DNA of 64,000 nucleotides from JBIKWM01 sp044356305 (GTDB lineage: Bacteria > Bacteroidota > Bacteroidia > UBA10329), in the NCBI GenBank assembly GCA_044356305.1, contig JBIKWM010000014.1, forward strand, positions 1-64,000, in the 5' to 3' direction. A program made the position numbers and the translations under genes. This document shows, in pieces, positions 24,636 to 33,793 of the stretch (position 1 is its first letter; the number at the start of each line of letters is the position of its first letter). Under the pieces are notes generated by a model, which ran no database searches, was not told where the DNA came from, and saw only the letters and a list, made by a program, of their open reading frames with translations.

Positions 24636-25013
24636 TCATTTCACCGTGCTGGTGCTTGCGTAGTTGGCATCTTTGCGCCAACGGTCGGTGGTCATCAGTT
24701 GGCCATTTGAGTAGGCAAGCTCTATCACAGTGCCATTGTTACGGTCGTAACTACGAAATTCGCCATGGCGCCTGCCACTATGGTAATTGATTTCGGCTGT
24801 CTTGTTGCCATCAGCATCCCATGTCTGCCAGCGACCCTCTGGGCGACCGTTGAGATAAGTGCCCTCTTCGACCACTTGACCATTTTCGTGCATGCGAACC
24901 ATTTTCACAGTGCCATCGGTCTGTTCGGTGTACACCGTCTTTCCTTTGTCGGACCCTTGGGCCACGGCCATGGTAGCCGATGCAAGGAGCATGATAAGTG
25001 TATTGCGGTACAT
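24636..25013 (-). CDS. Exported MORN-variant (YwqK-like) repeat protein
   Basis: A 125-residue protein with a signal peptide (LIMLLASATMAVAQ) and three MORN_2-like repeats: NGQVVEEGTYLNGRPEG, GNKTAEINYHSGRRHGEF and NGTVIELAYSNGQL. The repeat is seen in many short exported proteins of Bacteroidota. Automatic names such as antitoxin are not supported here because there is no toxin partner. Function unknown. Confidence 0.75.
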   Translation of the reverse strand: MYRNTLIMLLASATMAVAQGSDKGKTVYTEQTDGTVKMVRMHENGQVVEEGTYLNGRPEGRWQTWDADGNKTAEINYHSGRRHGEFRSYDRNNGTVIELAYSNGQLMTTDRWRKDANYASTSTVK

Positions 25014-25108
25014 GATGCGTGCTTTTGAATGTTAAGCCAAAGTTAAGGCTCATAACGTTAGCTTAACAATACAAGTTCACATCATTCCTAAAATTTAACA
25101 TTGGAAGC

Positions 25109-25972
25109 ATGAATGTTCATCTGATAAATAAGGAGCTGAGTGTTCGGGTCAATCCACTTGGGGCCGAACTGTGCAGCGTGGCGTGTCGTGGCACTGGCTA
25201 TGAGTACATGTGGAATGCCGATCCTCAGCATTGGGGCAGACATGCGCCCATCCTGTTCCCTTTCGTGGGCGAGACCGCAGGCCGCAGAGTAATTTATGAC
25301 AATCAGGAGGCAGAGATGCCTCGTCATGGATTTGCTCGAACATCAATGTTCGAGGTAGAATCTCAGAGCGATGATGAATGCCTTTTTGTTCTGAATGAGA
25401 ATCGACATACCCTTGCCATCTACCCTTTCCATTTCAGATTTGAAGTGGGATATAGACTCGATGGCCGCATGGTGAAACAGTTTTTCAGGGTAACCAATAC
25501 CGGACAAAAGGAAATGGGATTTCAGGTTGGCGGTCACCCGGCCTTCGCGTTGCCTGTGGCCCAAGGCAGACACTTCATCGCATTCGATTCGGATGCACAA
25601 CTGAATCGTCACTTACTCAGTTCTGAAGGCCTGTTTACTGGTCTAACCCGCGCTGTTCGTTCAACTGATGGCCGACTATGGATAAAGCCAGGTCTGTTTG
25701 ACGAGGACGCCATTGTGCTTAAGGACACCGGAATCAGTGAGGCGACACTCGCCACCACCGAAGGCAGTCGTTCCATAAAGGTGCGATTCAGCGGTTTCCC
25801 GATGCTAGGCATTTGGAGTGTGCCTGCCACACCATTCGTGTGCATCGAGCCATGGTTCGGTTGTGCTGATAGGGTAGGGGGAACGGGACGATTGTGGGAT
25901 AAGGAGGGCCTGCTCACCATTGGCGCGAACGAGGTTTTTGAGGCTTATTTTTCGATGGAGTTCATTGGTTAG
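25109..25972 (+). CDS. Aldose 1-epimerase-like protein (LacX type)
   Basis: The 287-residue cytosolic protein has the galactose mutarotase-like fold: RHAPILFPFVGE near 50, PRHGFAR near 72 with a conserved His, the GGHPAFALPV His near 145 and the CIEPWFG Glu near 250, which match the catalytic acid/base residues. It would interconvert sugar anomers. Neighbours do not reveal the substrate. The family length is normal. Confidence 0.88.
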   Translation: MNVHLINKELSVRVNPLGAELCSVACRGTGYEYMWNADPQHWGRHAPILFPFVGETAGRRVIYDNQEAEMPRHGFARTSMFEVESQSDDECLFVLNENRHTLAIYPFHFRFEVGYRLDGRMVKQFFRVTNTGQKEMGFQVGGHPAFALPVAQGRHFIAFDSDAQLNRHLLSSEGLFTGLTRAVRSTDGRLWIKPGLFDEDAIVLKDTGISEATLATTEGSRSIKVRFSGFPMLGIWSVPATPFVCIEPWFGCADRVGGTGRLWDKEGLLTIGANEVFEAYFSMEFIG

Positions 25973-26046
25973 TGGCCTCGCGCACAGGGCCGCAAGAATT
26001 AGCAGTTCTCATATCTAACTGCGTTTGCTTTGCGTAGATTCGGGCC

Positions 26047-27276
26047 ATGCGACATGTGATAGCCCGAATCGATGCCTCTGCGCTCGCCCCTGAACTGATT
26101 GACCGGGTCCGCTTCGGACTGATTATTGCCTGCTCGGCCGTACTGCTGCTGCCGGTGCCTTGGCTCGTTGCTGTGATTGCCTGCACCATGGCGTGGCATG
26201 GTCTTATTGGCTGGACATACGATACAGCATTCGGCAGGGCCATTGGTGGTTGGGCCGATGCTGTGGCACTCACACTGGCGCGCCCCATGCTTAAAGACGT
26301 GCGCAATAGCCGCTACCTATGGGCTCTGTTAGGAATCGGAGTGTGGGCACCAACGATTTTCATTGCATCATGGTGGTATCAAACCTACGTGGCCGTCAGT
26401 TTCAACTGGTGGGCGGTGTTAGCCTATCATGTACTGAATTATGGGCCGTATTTCGCTTTTTTCTCGCAAGTGGCCACCCTTATACACAAGGAAGGCCACG
26501 AACCGAAGGGTCTGTTCAAGCCCGGTTTTAGCATGCTCAACAAGTTCTTCGGCTATTTTCTGGCGCCTTTGTACGGGCATGTGCCCGAAGGCTACCCGAT
26601 GGGTCATATGCGCATACACCACAAGTTTGATAATGCACCGGAGGACGTTACATCAACCGTGTATTATGACCGCAGGCATGCCTCGCGGTTCATGATATAT
26701 CTATTCGAATTCGCCTTGTTCTGGACCGGAATTTCCATTGTTGGGCACCACTTGGCCAAAGGAAAGACCAAGGAGGCCAGGAAGATGATGACTGGAATGG
26801 CTCTTTTTTATGGACTGATGGCGGTCGTGATGGCGTTTGACCCATTGTTCGGATTCGCGTATCTGCTTTTGCCACACCTGAGCAGCATCATATTCCTTGC
26901 TGCGATCAACTACACGTGGCACGCGTTTACCGACCCCGATGATTCACGCAATACCTACAAGAACTCAGTGACTCTGATTGAAGGGCAGTACAACGTGTAC
27001 AATGAGGACTACCATGTGGAGCATCACTTGCGCCCACAGACACACTGGACCGAGTACCCCATCAACTTTGCCAAACACCGTGAGGACTATATAAAACACA
27101 AGGCCATCATTTTCCGTGACACGCAGGCATTTGAGGTGTTCTTCCTTATTCTGCTCGGTAATTACGACAAGATGGTGAAGCACTTTGTTGACCTGAGCGG
27201 CACAATGACTGATGAAGAGAAGCGCGCACTGCTGCTCCGTAGACTACAGCCCACACCTTTTGAGAGCAAGGGGTGA
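26047..27276 (+). CDS. Membrane fatty-acid desaturase-like protein
   Basis: The 409-residue protein has hydrophobic segments around 30-60, 100-145 and 230-290 and three histidine boxes in the usual order: HKEGHE near 147, HMRIHH near 187 and HVEHH near 325. These bind a di-iron centre in membrane desaturases and hydroxylases that act on acyl chains. The spacing fits the fatty-acid desaturase superfamily rather than sterol hydroxylases. The exact bond and substrate are unknown. It is monocistronic and ends at a bidirectional terminator shared with infB. Confidence 0.85.
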   Translation: MRHVIARIDASALAPELIDRVRFGLIIACSAVLLLPVPWLVAVIACTMAWHGLIGWTYDTAFGRAIGGWADAVALTLARPMLKDVRNSRYLWALLGIGVWAPTIFIASWWYQTYVAVSFNWWAVLAYHVLNYGPYFAFFSQVATLIHKEGHEPKGLFKPGFSMLNKFFGYFLAPLYGHVPEGYPMGHMRIHHKFDNAPEDVTSTVYYDRRHASRFMIYLFEFALFWTGISIVGHHLAKGKTKEARKMMTGMALFYGLMAVVMAFDPLFGFAYLLLPHLSSIIFLAAINYTWHAFTDPDDSRNTYKNSVTLIEGQYNVYNEDYHVEHHLRPQTHWTEYPINFAKHREDYIKHKAIIFRDTQAFEVFFLILLGNYDKMVKHFVDLSGTMTDEEKRALLLRRLQPTPFESKG

Positions 27277-27362
27277 GGTGCGGGCCATCTGAGCGGACAT
27301 GATTCTTCTTTGTATATCGAGCCTTTATTTGAATTGGCTTCGATTCATCATATCTCCTTAAA

Positions 27363-27402
27363 AAAAAGAGCCGGCAGAATTTCTTCTGTCGGCTCTTTTT
27401 AT
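27363..27402. terminator. Bidirectional intrinsic terminator
   Basis: The stem AAAAAGAGCCGGCAGAA pairs with TTCTGTCGGCTCTTTTT (one wobble) around a short loop, between the convergent desaturase and infB genes. Confidence 0.92.
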
Positions 27403-27416
27403 TTGAAAATGCAGGT

Positions 27417-30260
27417 TCAGAGTTTGGCTTTCACCTGCACATTTTCGTATCCCTCAATGATATCGCCCACTTTGATGTCGTTGAATTTCTCAATATTGAG
27501 GCCGCACTCGTATCCGGCTGATACTTCTTTCACATCGTCTTTGAAGCGCTTGAGCGAGGCGAGGCCACCGTTGTACATCACAATGCCATCGCGAATCACG
27601 CGGACCTTCGTGTTTCGCCCAACTTTGCCATCGAGAACCATGCAACCGGCCACTGTGCCCACTTTGCTGATCTTGAACACATCGCGAACTTCGATGTTGC
27701 CCACGATCTTCTCTTCGAATTCGGGAGCCAGCATCCCCTCCATAGCGGCTTTCACCTCTTCTATGGCATCGTAGATGATGCTGTACTGGCGAATCTGGAT
27801 CTGCTCGTTTTCGGCCAGTTTGCGGGCGTTGAGCGATGGACGTACCTGAAAACCAATGATGATGGCATCAGAAGCTGAAGCAAGGAGAACATCGCTCTCA
27901 GTGATCTGACCCACCGACTTGAGTATGATGTTGACCTGAATCTTCTCGGTGCTGAGCTTGAGAAGCGAATCCGAAAGGGCCTCAACCGAACCATCAACGT
28001 CACCTTTAACAATGAGGTTAAGCTCTTTGAAGTCTCCGATGGCGAGCCTTCGCCCGATCTCATCGAGGGTGATGTGTTTCTGAGTGCGTAGACCTTGCTC
28101 GCGCTGCAATTGCAGGCGTTTGTTGGCAATGTTCTTGGCCTCGCGTTCATCATCCATCACGTTGAAACGGTCGCCTGCCTGAGGTGCTCCACTGAGACCG
28201 AGAATCTGTACAGGGGTGGCCGGACCGGCAGATTCAATGGTCTGTCCGCGCTCGTTGAACAGGGCCTTTACGCGGCCACTGTGGCAGCCCGCCAGCAACA
28301 CATCGCCCACACTGAGGGTTCCTGCCTGCACCAGTACCGTGCTCACATATCCACGGCCCTTATCAAGCTCACTCTCAATCACGGTTCCCACCGCGTTCTT
28401 CTCTGGGTTGGCTTTCAGGTCAAGCAGTTCTGCTTCAAGCAGTACTTTTTCAAGCAGCAGTTCAACGTTGGTTCCGGCTTTGGCTGAAATTTCCTGCACC
28501 TGATACTTACCGCCCCAGTCTTCGACAAGGATGTTCATCTGCGAGAGTTGCTCGCGGATCTTGTCAGCATTGGCCCCCGGCTTATCAATCTTACTGATGG
28601 CGAATACGATGGGCACACCAGCAGCCTGTGCGTGGTTGATGGCCTCAACGGTCTGCGGCATCACAGCATCATCGGCCGCTATCACAACAATAACCACGTC
28701 AGTCACCTTGGCACCACGGGCACGCATGGCGGTGAAGGCCTCGTGACCGGGGGTGTCAAGGAATGTGATACGCTTGCCGTTGGCCAGCTCCACATTGTAT
28801 GCACCAATGTGCTGGGTTATACCACCGGCCTCTCCAGCTATCACATTTGCTTTACGGACAAAGTCGAGCAGCGAGGTCTTACCGTGGTCTACGTGACCCA
28901 TCACGGTAACAATCGGTGGACGAGATTGCAGCTCATCAGCCGTGTCCTCGCGTTCTACCACCTGATCCTGAACTTCGGCACTTACGAATTCGACCTGATA
29001 ACCGAATTCCTCAGCCACAATGGTCAAAGTCTCGGCATCAAGGCGCTGATTTATACTCACAAACAGTCCAAGGCTCATGCAAGCCGATATGACCTTGGTC
29101 ACCGGCACGTCCATCATCTTGGCCAATTCGTTCGCGGTCACAAACTCTGTGACGCGCAGCACGCTCTTGTCACGCTCCAGTTCCTCTTCGTGCTGGGCAG
29201 TGCGTCTGGCTATCTCTTCGCGCTTCTCTTTGCGGTATTTCGAAGATTTCGATTTTCCACCACCCGAACTGAGGCGAGCAAGTGTCTCCTTGACCTGTTT
29301 CTGAATCTCTTCATCAGTCAGGGCTGGTTTCTTGGCCTCGCCCGGACGTGGGCCACGGCCAGCCTGGTGAGTGCCTATGCCACCTGGTGCGCCTGCTTGA
29401 CCATTACCTCCACCCCCTTCGGTGCCTACGCGCTTGCGTTTGCGCTTCTTCTTTGGGTCATCGGTGCTTGATGCAACAGGCTTCGGTTTGCGCTCCTTCT
29501 CTACCGGCAGCTCCATTCGGCCCAACACTTTGGGGCCGGACAGCGTCTCGGCCTTGGCGCGAATCACCTCATCCTCTGGGGCCGGGGCCGCTTCGGTGAG
29601 AGGGGCCGCTGTTTCTTCGGCAGAAACGGGGTCAGCAGCAGCGGCAGATTCGGAAGCTGCCTTTGTGGCGGCAGCTGCTTTCTCTTCGGCCTCAGCTGCT
29701 TCGCGTGTGGCTGTCTCTTTGCGCTGGCGCGCCTTTTCGGCCTCCACTTCCTTAATGCTGCCCAATACTTTTGGGCCACTCAGGCTATCGGCCTTGGCGC
29801 GGATAACTTCTGGGGCTGGGGTGCTCGCCTTCTTCTTAGCTGCCTCTTCGGCCAGCTTGGCAGCCGAGGCTTCGGCAGCTGCCTTGGCAATGGCATCCTC
29901 TGCAGCTTTTTTCTTCTGGGCCTTCTCTTCCTCTATCTCCTTCAGATTGCCGACAACCTTAGGGCCGGCACTTTCTACTTTGGCACGGATCACTTCGGCC
30001 ACAGGCTCAATCTTCTTGGCCTCTTCTTTTATCTGGATCCGCTCCTCCTTGTGTTTTGCCAGCTCATCGTGCCTCTTGTCAACGGCCTGTTTCTGAGCCA
30101 TATCTGGGGCAAAATGCGAATACACTAGCTCCACCTGATCGGGTTGGAGCTTGGTGGTATCAGTGGCCGCGATGCCCTTCCCCTTCAGAAAATCGATGAC
30201 GTGAGATGAACCAACGTTCACCTCAATGGCTAAAGCATTTACCCTCTTGGCTACTGACAT
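27417..30260 (-). CDS. infB: Translation initiation factor IF-2
   Basis: IF-2 delivers initiator tRNA to the ribosome and promotes subunit joining. The 947-residue protein has a small N-terminal IF2_N fold, a long charged Ala/Lys/Glu-rich linker (about 60-330), a second IF2_N, and then the GTPase core with GHVDHGKTSLLD near 456, DTPGHEAF near 500 and SKID near 560. The C-terminal beta barrels follow. The linker has three copies of a block beginning EVIRAKxxS and containing GPKVxGxI (about 89, 151 and 231). It ends the rimP-nusA-infB operon. Confidence 0.97.
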   Translation of the reverse strand: MSVAKRVNALAIEVNVGSSHVIDFLKGKGIAATDTTKLQPDQVELVYSHFAPDMAQKQAVDKRHDELAKHKEERIQIKEEAKKIEPVAEVIRAKVESAGPKVVGNLKEIEEEKAQKKKAAEDAIAKAAAEASAAKLAEEAAKKKASTPAPEVIRAKADSLSGPKVLGSIKEVEAEKARQRKETATREAAEAEEKAAAATKAASESAAAADPVSAEETAAPLTEAAPAPEDEVIRAKAETLSGPKVLGRMELPVEKERKPKPVASSTDDPKKKRKRKRVGTEGGGGNGQAGAPGGIGTHQAGRGPRPGEAKKPALTDEEIQKQVKETLARLSSGGGKSKSSKYRKEKREEIARRTAQHEEELERDKSVLRVTEFVTANELAKMMDVPVTKVISACMSLGLFVSINQRLDAETLTIVAEEFGYQVEFVSAEVQDQVVEREDTADELQSRPPIVTVMGHVDHGKTSLLDFVRKANVIAGEAGGITQHIGAYNVELANGKRITFLDTPGHEAFTAMRARGAKVTDVVIVVIAADDAVMPQTVEAINHAQAAGVPIVFAISKIDKPGANADKIREQLSQMNILVEDWGGKYQVQEISAKAGTNVELLLEKVLLEAELLDLKANPEKNAVGTVIESELDKGRGYVSTVLVQAGTLSVGDVLLAGCHSGRVKALFNERGQTIESAGPATPVQILGLSGAPQAGDRFNVMDDEREAKNIANKRLQLQREQGLRTQKHITLDEIGRRLAIGDFKELNLIVKGDVDGSVEALSDSLLKLSTEKIQVNIILKSVGQITESDVLLASASDAIIIGFQVRPSLNARKLAENEQIQIRQYSIIYDAIEEVKAAMEGMLAPEFEEKIVGNIEVRDVFKISKVGTVAGCMVLDGKVGRNTKVRVIRDGIVMYNGGLASLKRFKDDVKEVSAGYECGLNIEKFNDIKVGDIIEGYENVQVKAKL

Positions 30261-30326
30261 TATCTACATTTATGTGAAAACGGGCTTTTGACTCACTGTG
30301 CGGGCAATGACCCGCAAAGGAAACCA

Positions 30327-31565
30327 TCAGTCCTCAAATTCCTCTTGAAGTATGCGCCTCACCTCGCGTACGGTCTCTTCTTCCAGGTCGGTGCGTTTAA
30401 CCAACTCGTCAACCGTCAGATCCAACACGCTCTTGGCGGTGTCGCACCCGATGGCCTTGAACTCGTCAATGATCCAACCTTCAATCTCGTCACCGAACTC
30501 ATCAAGATCAACGTCTTCGTTGTCCACATCGCTGTCACGGTACACATCTATCTCGTAGCCTGTGAGCTGGCCAGCGAGTTTGATGTTGAAACCGCCTTTG
30601 CCAATGGCCAACGCCACCTGATCAGGGCGTAGGTACACATCGGCACGATTAGTCTGGTCGTTAAGCTCTATACGAGTGATCTTGGCTGGATTGAGCGCGC
30701 GCTGAATGAACAGTTGCGAGTTGTTGGTGTAATTGATTACATCAATGTTCTCGTTCCGCAGTTCGCGTACAATGCCATGTATGCGACTGCCTTTCATGCC
30801 CACGCAGGCTCCAACGGGATCAATGCGGTCATCATAGCTTTCAACAGCCACCTTGGCGCGTTCGCCAGGTACACGTACAATCTTGCGGATGGTAATGAGA
30901 CCATCGAACACCTCAGGCACCTCGTTCTCGAACAGGCGCTCCAGAAAACGTGGGTCGCAGCGCGAGAGGATAACCTTCGGGCTGTTATTCTCCATGTTCA
31001 CCTCCTTTATAACGGCACGCACGTTGTCGCCCTTTTTGAAGAAGTCCGATGGAATCTGTTCTGTCTTGGGCAGAACCAGTTCGTTGCCTTCATCGTCCAG
31101 GATTAAAATCTCGCGTTTCCATATCTGATATACCTCTCCGGTGAGCAGTTCTCCCTCGCGATCCTTGTACTTGCGGTAGATGTTGTCTTTTTCAAGCTCA
31201 AGTATCCTCGACTGCAGGTTCTGCCTGATAGCCAGGATGCTCCTACGCCCGAAATCCTCGAACGGGATGCGTTCAGTCACCTCTTCGCCCACTTCGAAGT
31301 CATCCTGGATGAGCAATGCCTCACTCAGTCCTATCTGCTGGTTCGGGTCTTCTATTTCATCGTCATCAACAATGACGCGGGTACGATAGATTTCGAGGTC
31401 ACCTTTATCAATGTTGATGATGACCTTGACATTTTCCTCGCTCCCGTACCGTTTGGCCAAAAGACTCTTGAACACATCCTGAAGGATGTTGACCATGGTC
31501 ACACGGTCAATGTTCTTGAACTCCTTGAATTCGGAGAAGGATTCTACCAGATTAACAGCGCTCAT
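30327..31565 (-). CDS. nusA: Transcription termination/antitermination factor NusA
   Basis: NusA binds RNA polymerase and nascent RNA, and modulates pausing, termination and antitermination. The 412-residue protein shows the N-terminal polymerase-binding domain, an S1 domain (about 130-200, GEVYQIWKREILILDDEGN), and two KH domains with VGACVGMKGSRIHGI near 252 and VALAIGKGGFNIKLA near 320. It lacks the two extra acidic repeats of the E. coli protein but has a short helix-hairpin-like tail (DLTVDELVKRTDLEEETVREV). It sits between rimP and infB, the conserved order. Confidence 0.96.
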   Translation of the reverse strand: MSAVNLVESFSEFKEFKNIDRVTMVNILQDVFKSLLAKRYGSEENVKVIINIDKGDLEIYRTRVIVDDDEIEDPNQQIGLSEALLIQDDFEVGEEVTERIPFEDFGRRSILAIRQNLQSRILELEKDNIYRKYKDREGELLTGEVYQIWKREILILDDEGNELVLPKTEQIPSDFFKKGDNVRAVIKEVNMENNSPKVILSRCDPRFLERLFENEVPEVFDGLITIRKIVRVPGERAKVAVESYDDRIDPVGACVGMKGSRIHGIVRELRNENIDVINYTNNSQLFIQRALNPAKITRIELNDQTNRADVYLRPDQVALAIGKGGFNIKLAGQLTGYEIDVYRDSDVDNEDVDLDEFGDEIEGWIIDEFKAIGCDTAKSVLDLTVDELVKRTDLEEETVREVRRILQEEFED

Positions 31566-31577
31566 TTTTCTGTCACG

Positions 31578-32048
31578 TTATTTGAAAGTGATGATCTTCT
31601 TGGTCTCTTTGATCTGATTCATGTCGAAGGAAACGGGCTCGACCTCAATGGTCGGTACTGCTTTTGACTTTCCTTTCGATTTTGCTTCGGGTATGATGGT
31701 CACAGCTTTGTCAATCACTGCATTGATTCGGCCCGACACCTCGGTTCCGTCAATGAGTATCACTCGCACCTGCCTCCCGATGTTCTTGACATACTGCAAC
31801 GGGTGGGTAAAGGGCTCTTCCATTCCGGGCGATCCTACCTCGAGCTCAAAATCCTCGGTCTCTCGGTCAAGGTGCGACTCAATGTGGCGATGTATGGCCA
31901 CACAGTCCTTCATGGTCAGGCCCGAACTGAGACGGTCTACCAGCACACGGATACGGTTGCCTGGGGCCACGGTAGCGCGAACCACGAACATGTCCGTGCC
32001 TTCAGCTAAGGCCCTAACCCATTCCTCTATCTGAGTAGCGACTATCAT
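31578..32048 (-). CDS. rimP: Ribosome maturation factor RimP
   Basis: RimP assists 30S assembly. The 156-residue protein has the two-domain layout: an N-terminal alpha/beta domain with FVVRATVAPGNRIRVLVD and the LEVGSPGMEEPF motif, followed by an SH3-like C-terminal domain (LIDGTEVSGRINAV). Length is typical. It is first in the rimP-nusA-infB operon; a -7 box and an attenuator-like hairpin lie directly upstream. Confidence 0.93.
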   Translation of the reverse strand: MIVATQIEEWVRALAEGTDMFVVRATVAPGNRIRVLVDRLSSGLTMKDCVAIHRHIESHLDRETEDFELEVGSPGMEEPFTHPLQYVKNIGRQVRVILIDGTEVSGRINAVIDKAVTIIPEAKSKGKSKAVPTIEVEPVSFDMNQIKETKKIITFK

Positions 32049-32061
32049 TGATCTGGCAATG

Positions 32062-32082
32062 AAAAAGGGGACTGGCGTCCCC
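32062..32082 (-). promoter_or_regulatory. Attenuator-like hairpin in the rimP-nusA-infB leader
   Basis: On the minus strand, GGGGAC-GCCA-GTCCCC (32082-32067) is followed by TTTTTC, about 14 bases before the rimP ATG. It is a good intrinsic-terminator shape inside a leader of about 50 bases. Confidence 0.6.
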
Positions 32083-32103
32083 TCTCTACCTCAAAACCGG
32101 CTG

Positions 32104-32111
32104 CAAAAGTA
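32104..32111 (-). promoter_or_regulatory. -7 box TACTTTTG for rimP operon
   Basis: An exact TAnnTTTG match on the minus strand, 55 bases upstream of rimP, giving a leader that contains the attenuator-like hairpin. Confidence 0.6.
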
Positions 32112-32247
32112 ATCAGAAAATTGAATCGCCATACAGGTTGAGGGGTAAGTATCTTATATGATTGAAAATGAGGTGATTTTCGCGTGGTGTGGTGATGGGA
32201 TTTCGGTTTATGTCGATTAATGGGGTGGTATGCATCGAGTAAATCAC

Positions 32248-32270
32248 CACCTTCGCGACCCGAAAAAACG
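32248..32270 (+). promoter_or_regulatory. Promoter/leader block shared with sucA
   Basis: CACCTTCG (32248-32255) resembles the -7 box. The 22 bases at 32249-32270 are identical to 62420-62441 in front of sucA. The cyclophilin ATG follows at 32280. Confidence 0.5.
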
Positions 32271-32279
32271 CCCGAGAGA

Positions 32280-32786
32280 ATGTCGCAACCTGCTATCAAT
32301 CCCCGCTGTTTCTTTGAGATGGAAGCCGATGGCCAGCCATTGGGCCGCATAGAATTCGAACTGCGTGCCGATGTGGTGCCGCAGACGGCCGAGAATTTCA
32401 GGGCCTTGTGCACAGGCGAGAAAGGCTTTGGTTACAAAGGAAGCCCTTTTCACAGGGTGATTCCTGGTTTCATGCTTCAAGGAGGCGATTTTACCCGAAT
32501 GAACGGAACCGGAGGCCGAAGTATTTACGGTGAGCGTTTCGCTGACGAAAACTTTAGCCTCAGACACACCGGTCCAGGAGTGCTGAGCATGGCAAATGCT
32601 GGACGCAATACCAACGGCAGCCAGTTCTTCATCTGCACAGTGCCCACCCCATGGCTTGACGGTGCGCATGTCGTGTTCGGGCATGTTACCTCTGGTCTTG
32701 ATGTGGTGGCCGCCATTGAAGCACTCGGATCACGTTCGGGCGCTACGGCCAAGAAGATCATCGTGTCTGACTGCGGGGAGATCTGA
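32280..32786 (+). CDS. Eukaryote-like cyclophilin A (cytosolic PPIase)
   Basis: This 168-residue protein is a single cyclophilin domain of the eukaryotic CypA type without a signal peptide. Compared from memory with human CypA it aligns end to end without gaps and keeps signature runs: TAENFRALCTGEKGFGYKGS, FHRVIPGFMLQGGDFTR, NGTGGRSIYGE, HTGPGVLSMANAG and NTNGSQFFICT. The catalytic and cyclosporin-site residues (Arg of FHRVIPG, Phe, Met, Gln, Trp in PWLDG, His in HVVFG) are present. It catalyses prolyl isomerisation. The ATG at 32280 fits the CypA N-terminus; the frame open from 32220 runs over the promoter. Confidence 0.95.
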   Translation: MSQPAINPRCFFEMEADGQPLGRIEFELRADVVPQTAENFRALCTGEKGFGYKGSPFHRVIPGFMLQGGDFTRMNGTGGRSIYGERFADENFSLRHTGPGVLSMANAGRNTNGSQFFICTVPTPWLDGAHVVFGHVTSGLDVVAAIEALGSRSGATAKKIIVSDCGEI

Positions 32787-32808
32787 CGCGACTAAGTGAA
32801 TCCCGTAT

Positions 32809-32816
32809 TATATTTG
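32809..32816 (+). promoter_or_regulatory. -7 box TATATTTG for the DUF6089 genes
   Basis: An exact TAnnTTTG match 26 bases before the ATG at 32843. Confidence 0.55.
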
Positions 32817-32842
32817 CCCTCTATTTGCCTGCACTGAAGCCC

Positions 32843-33784
32843 ATGCGCAAGCTCATTTTTGTTGTGTTACTGGTGTTGACTCTGCCACAACTGGCTGATG
32901 CACAGCGTTGGAAGCGTATGCGCTACGAATGGGTGGTAGGCGCAGGAGCCACAAACTTCTTGGGTGAATTGGGGGGGCGAGACCAGATTGGTTCCGACTT
33001 TTTCTTCGACTTTGAGTACATGACCATCCGTTATGCATTCAATATCGGTCTGCGTTACAAGCTTTCTGAGTACCTCTCTTTAAAGGGCGGCCTTTCGTAT
33101 GCCGAACTGGCCGGTGACGATAAGTATACCAAGGAGCCCTTCAGGGAATACCGCAACCTGCATTTCAGATCGCCCATCGTAGAGTGGGCCCTTCAACTTG
33201 AATTCTCTTGGATGAAAGAGAACCTTGGCAGCCGATACAAGATACGTAGGGTACGTGGCCGAGGTAAGAAGGGCAATCAGGCATACGTGTATGGGTTTGT
33301 CGGAATAGCTGGCTTCTACATGAATCCCATGGCCAAATACAATGGCGAGTGGGTCTCCCTCCGGCCGCTGAATACAGAAGGTCAAGGATTTGTGCCCTCT
33401 CGGGACCCATACTCCAGTGTGCAGTTCGCCATACCGTTCGGTGTAGGTATGAAGGTGGCGGTAGACAAGCAGAGCAGTGTGGGCATCGAATTCGGTCTGC
33501 GTAAGACCTTCACTGATTATATTGATGACGTAAGCACATCATATCTGTGGAGCAACTGGGCCAACCCTCAGGATAAGGCTGTCATAATACAAGAGACAGG
33601 AATAACTGACATAGGCCGCGCTTTGGCTGACCCATCGTTGGCGCGCTCGCCTACAGGGGAGGGCTGCTCATATTGTCCCGGCCAGCAAAGGGGTGACCCT
33701 ACCGACCTTGACTCGTACATGTTTCTCTTGATCACATACAACCGCAAGATCAAGACCACCCGCAAGGGCCTGCCCAAATTCTGA
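32843..33784 (+). CDS. DUF6089-family outer-membrane protein, first copy
   Basis: The 313-residue product has a signal peptide (KLIFVVLLVLTLPQLADAQ) and a beta-barrel body with alternating strands: WVVGAGATNFLGELGG, FNIGLRYKLSEYLSLKGGL and FGLRKTFTDYIDDVST. These motifs define the DUF6089 family commonly placed before uppS-bamA in Bacteroidota. It is likely an outer-membrane barrel of unknown role. The TTG at 32825 is a less likely start than the ATG at 32843. Two cysteines near the C-terminus (CSYCPG) are unusual for a barrel. Confidence 0.85.
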   Translation: MRKLIFVVLLVLTLPQLADAQRWKRMRYEWVVGAGATNFLGELGGRDQIGSDFFFDFEYMTIRYAFNIGLRYKLSEYLSLKGGLSYAELAGDDKYTKEPFREYRNLHFRSPIVEWALQLEFSWMKENLGSRYKIRRVRGRGKKGNQAYVYGFVGIAGFYMNPMAKYNGEWVSLRPLNTEGQGFVPSRDPYSSVQFAIPFGVGMKVAVDKQSSVGIEFGLRKTFTDYIDDVSTSYLWSNWANPQDKAVIIQETGITDIGRALADPSLARSPTGEGCSYCPGQQRGDPTDLDSYMFLLITYNRKIKTTRKGLPKF

Positions 33785-33793
33785 CCTTTGTCC

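Noticed and set aside
24636..25013. Toxin-antitoxin element (YwqK antitoxin label)
   Set aside because: Only MORN-like repeats in an exported protein; no toxin gene next to it.
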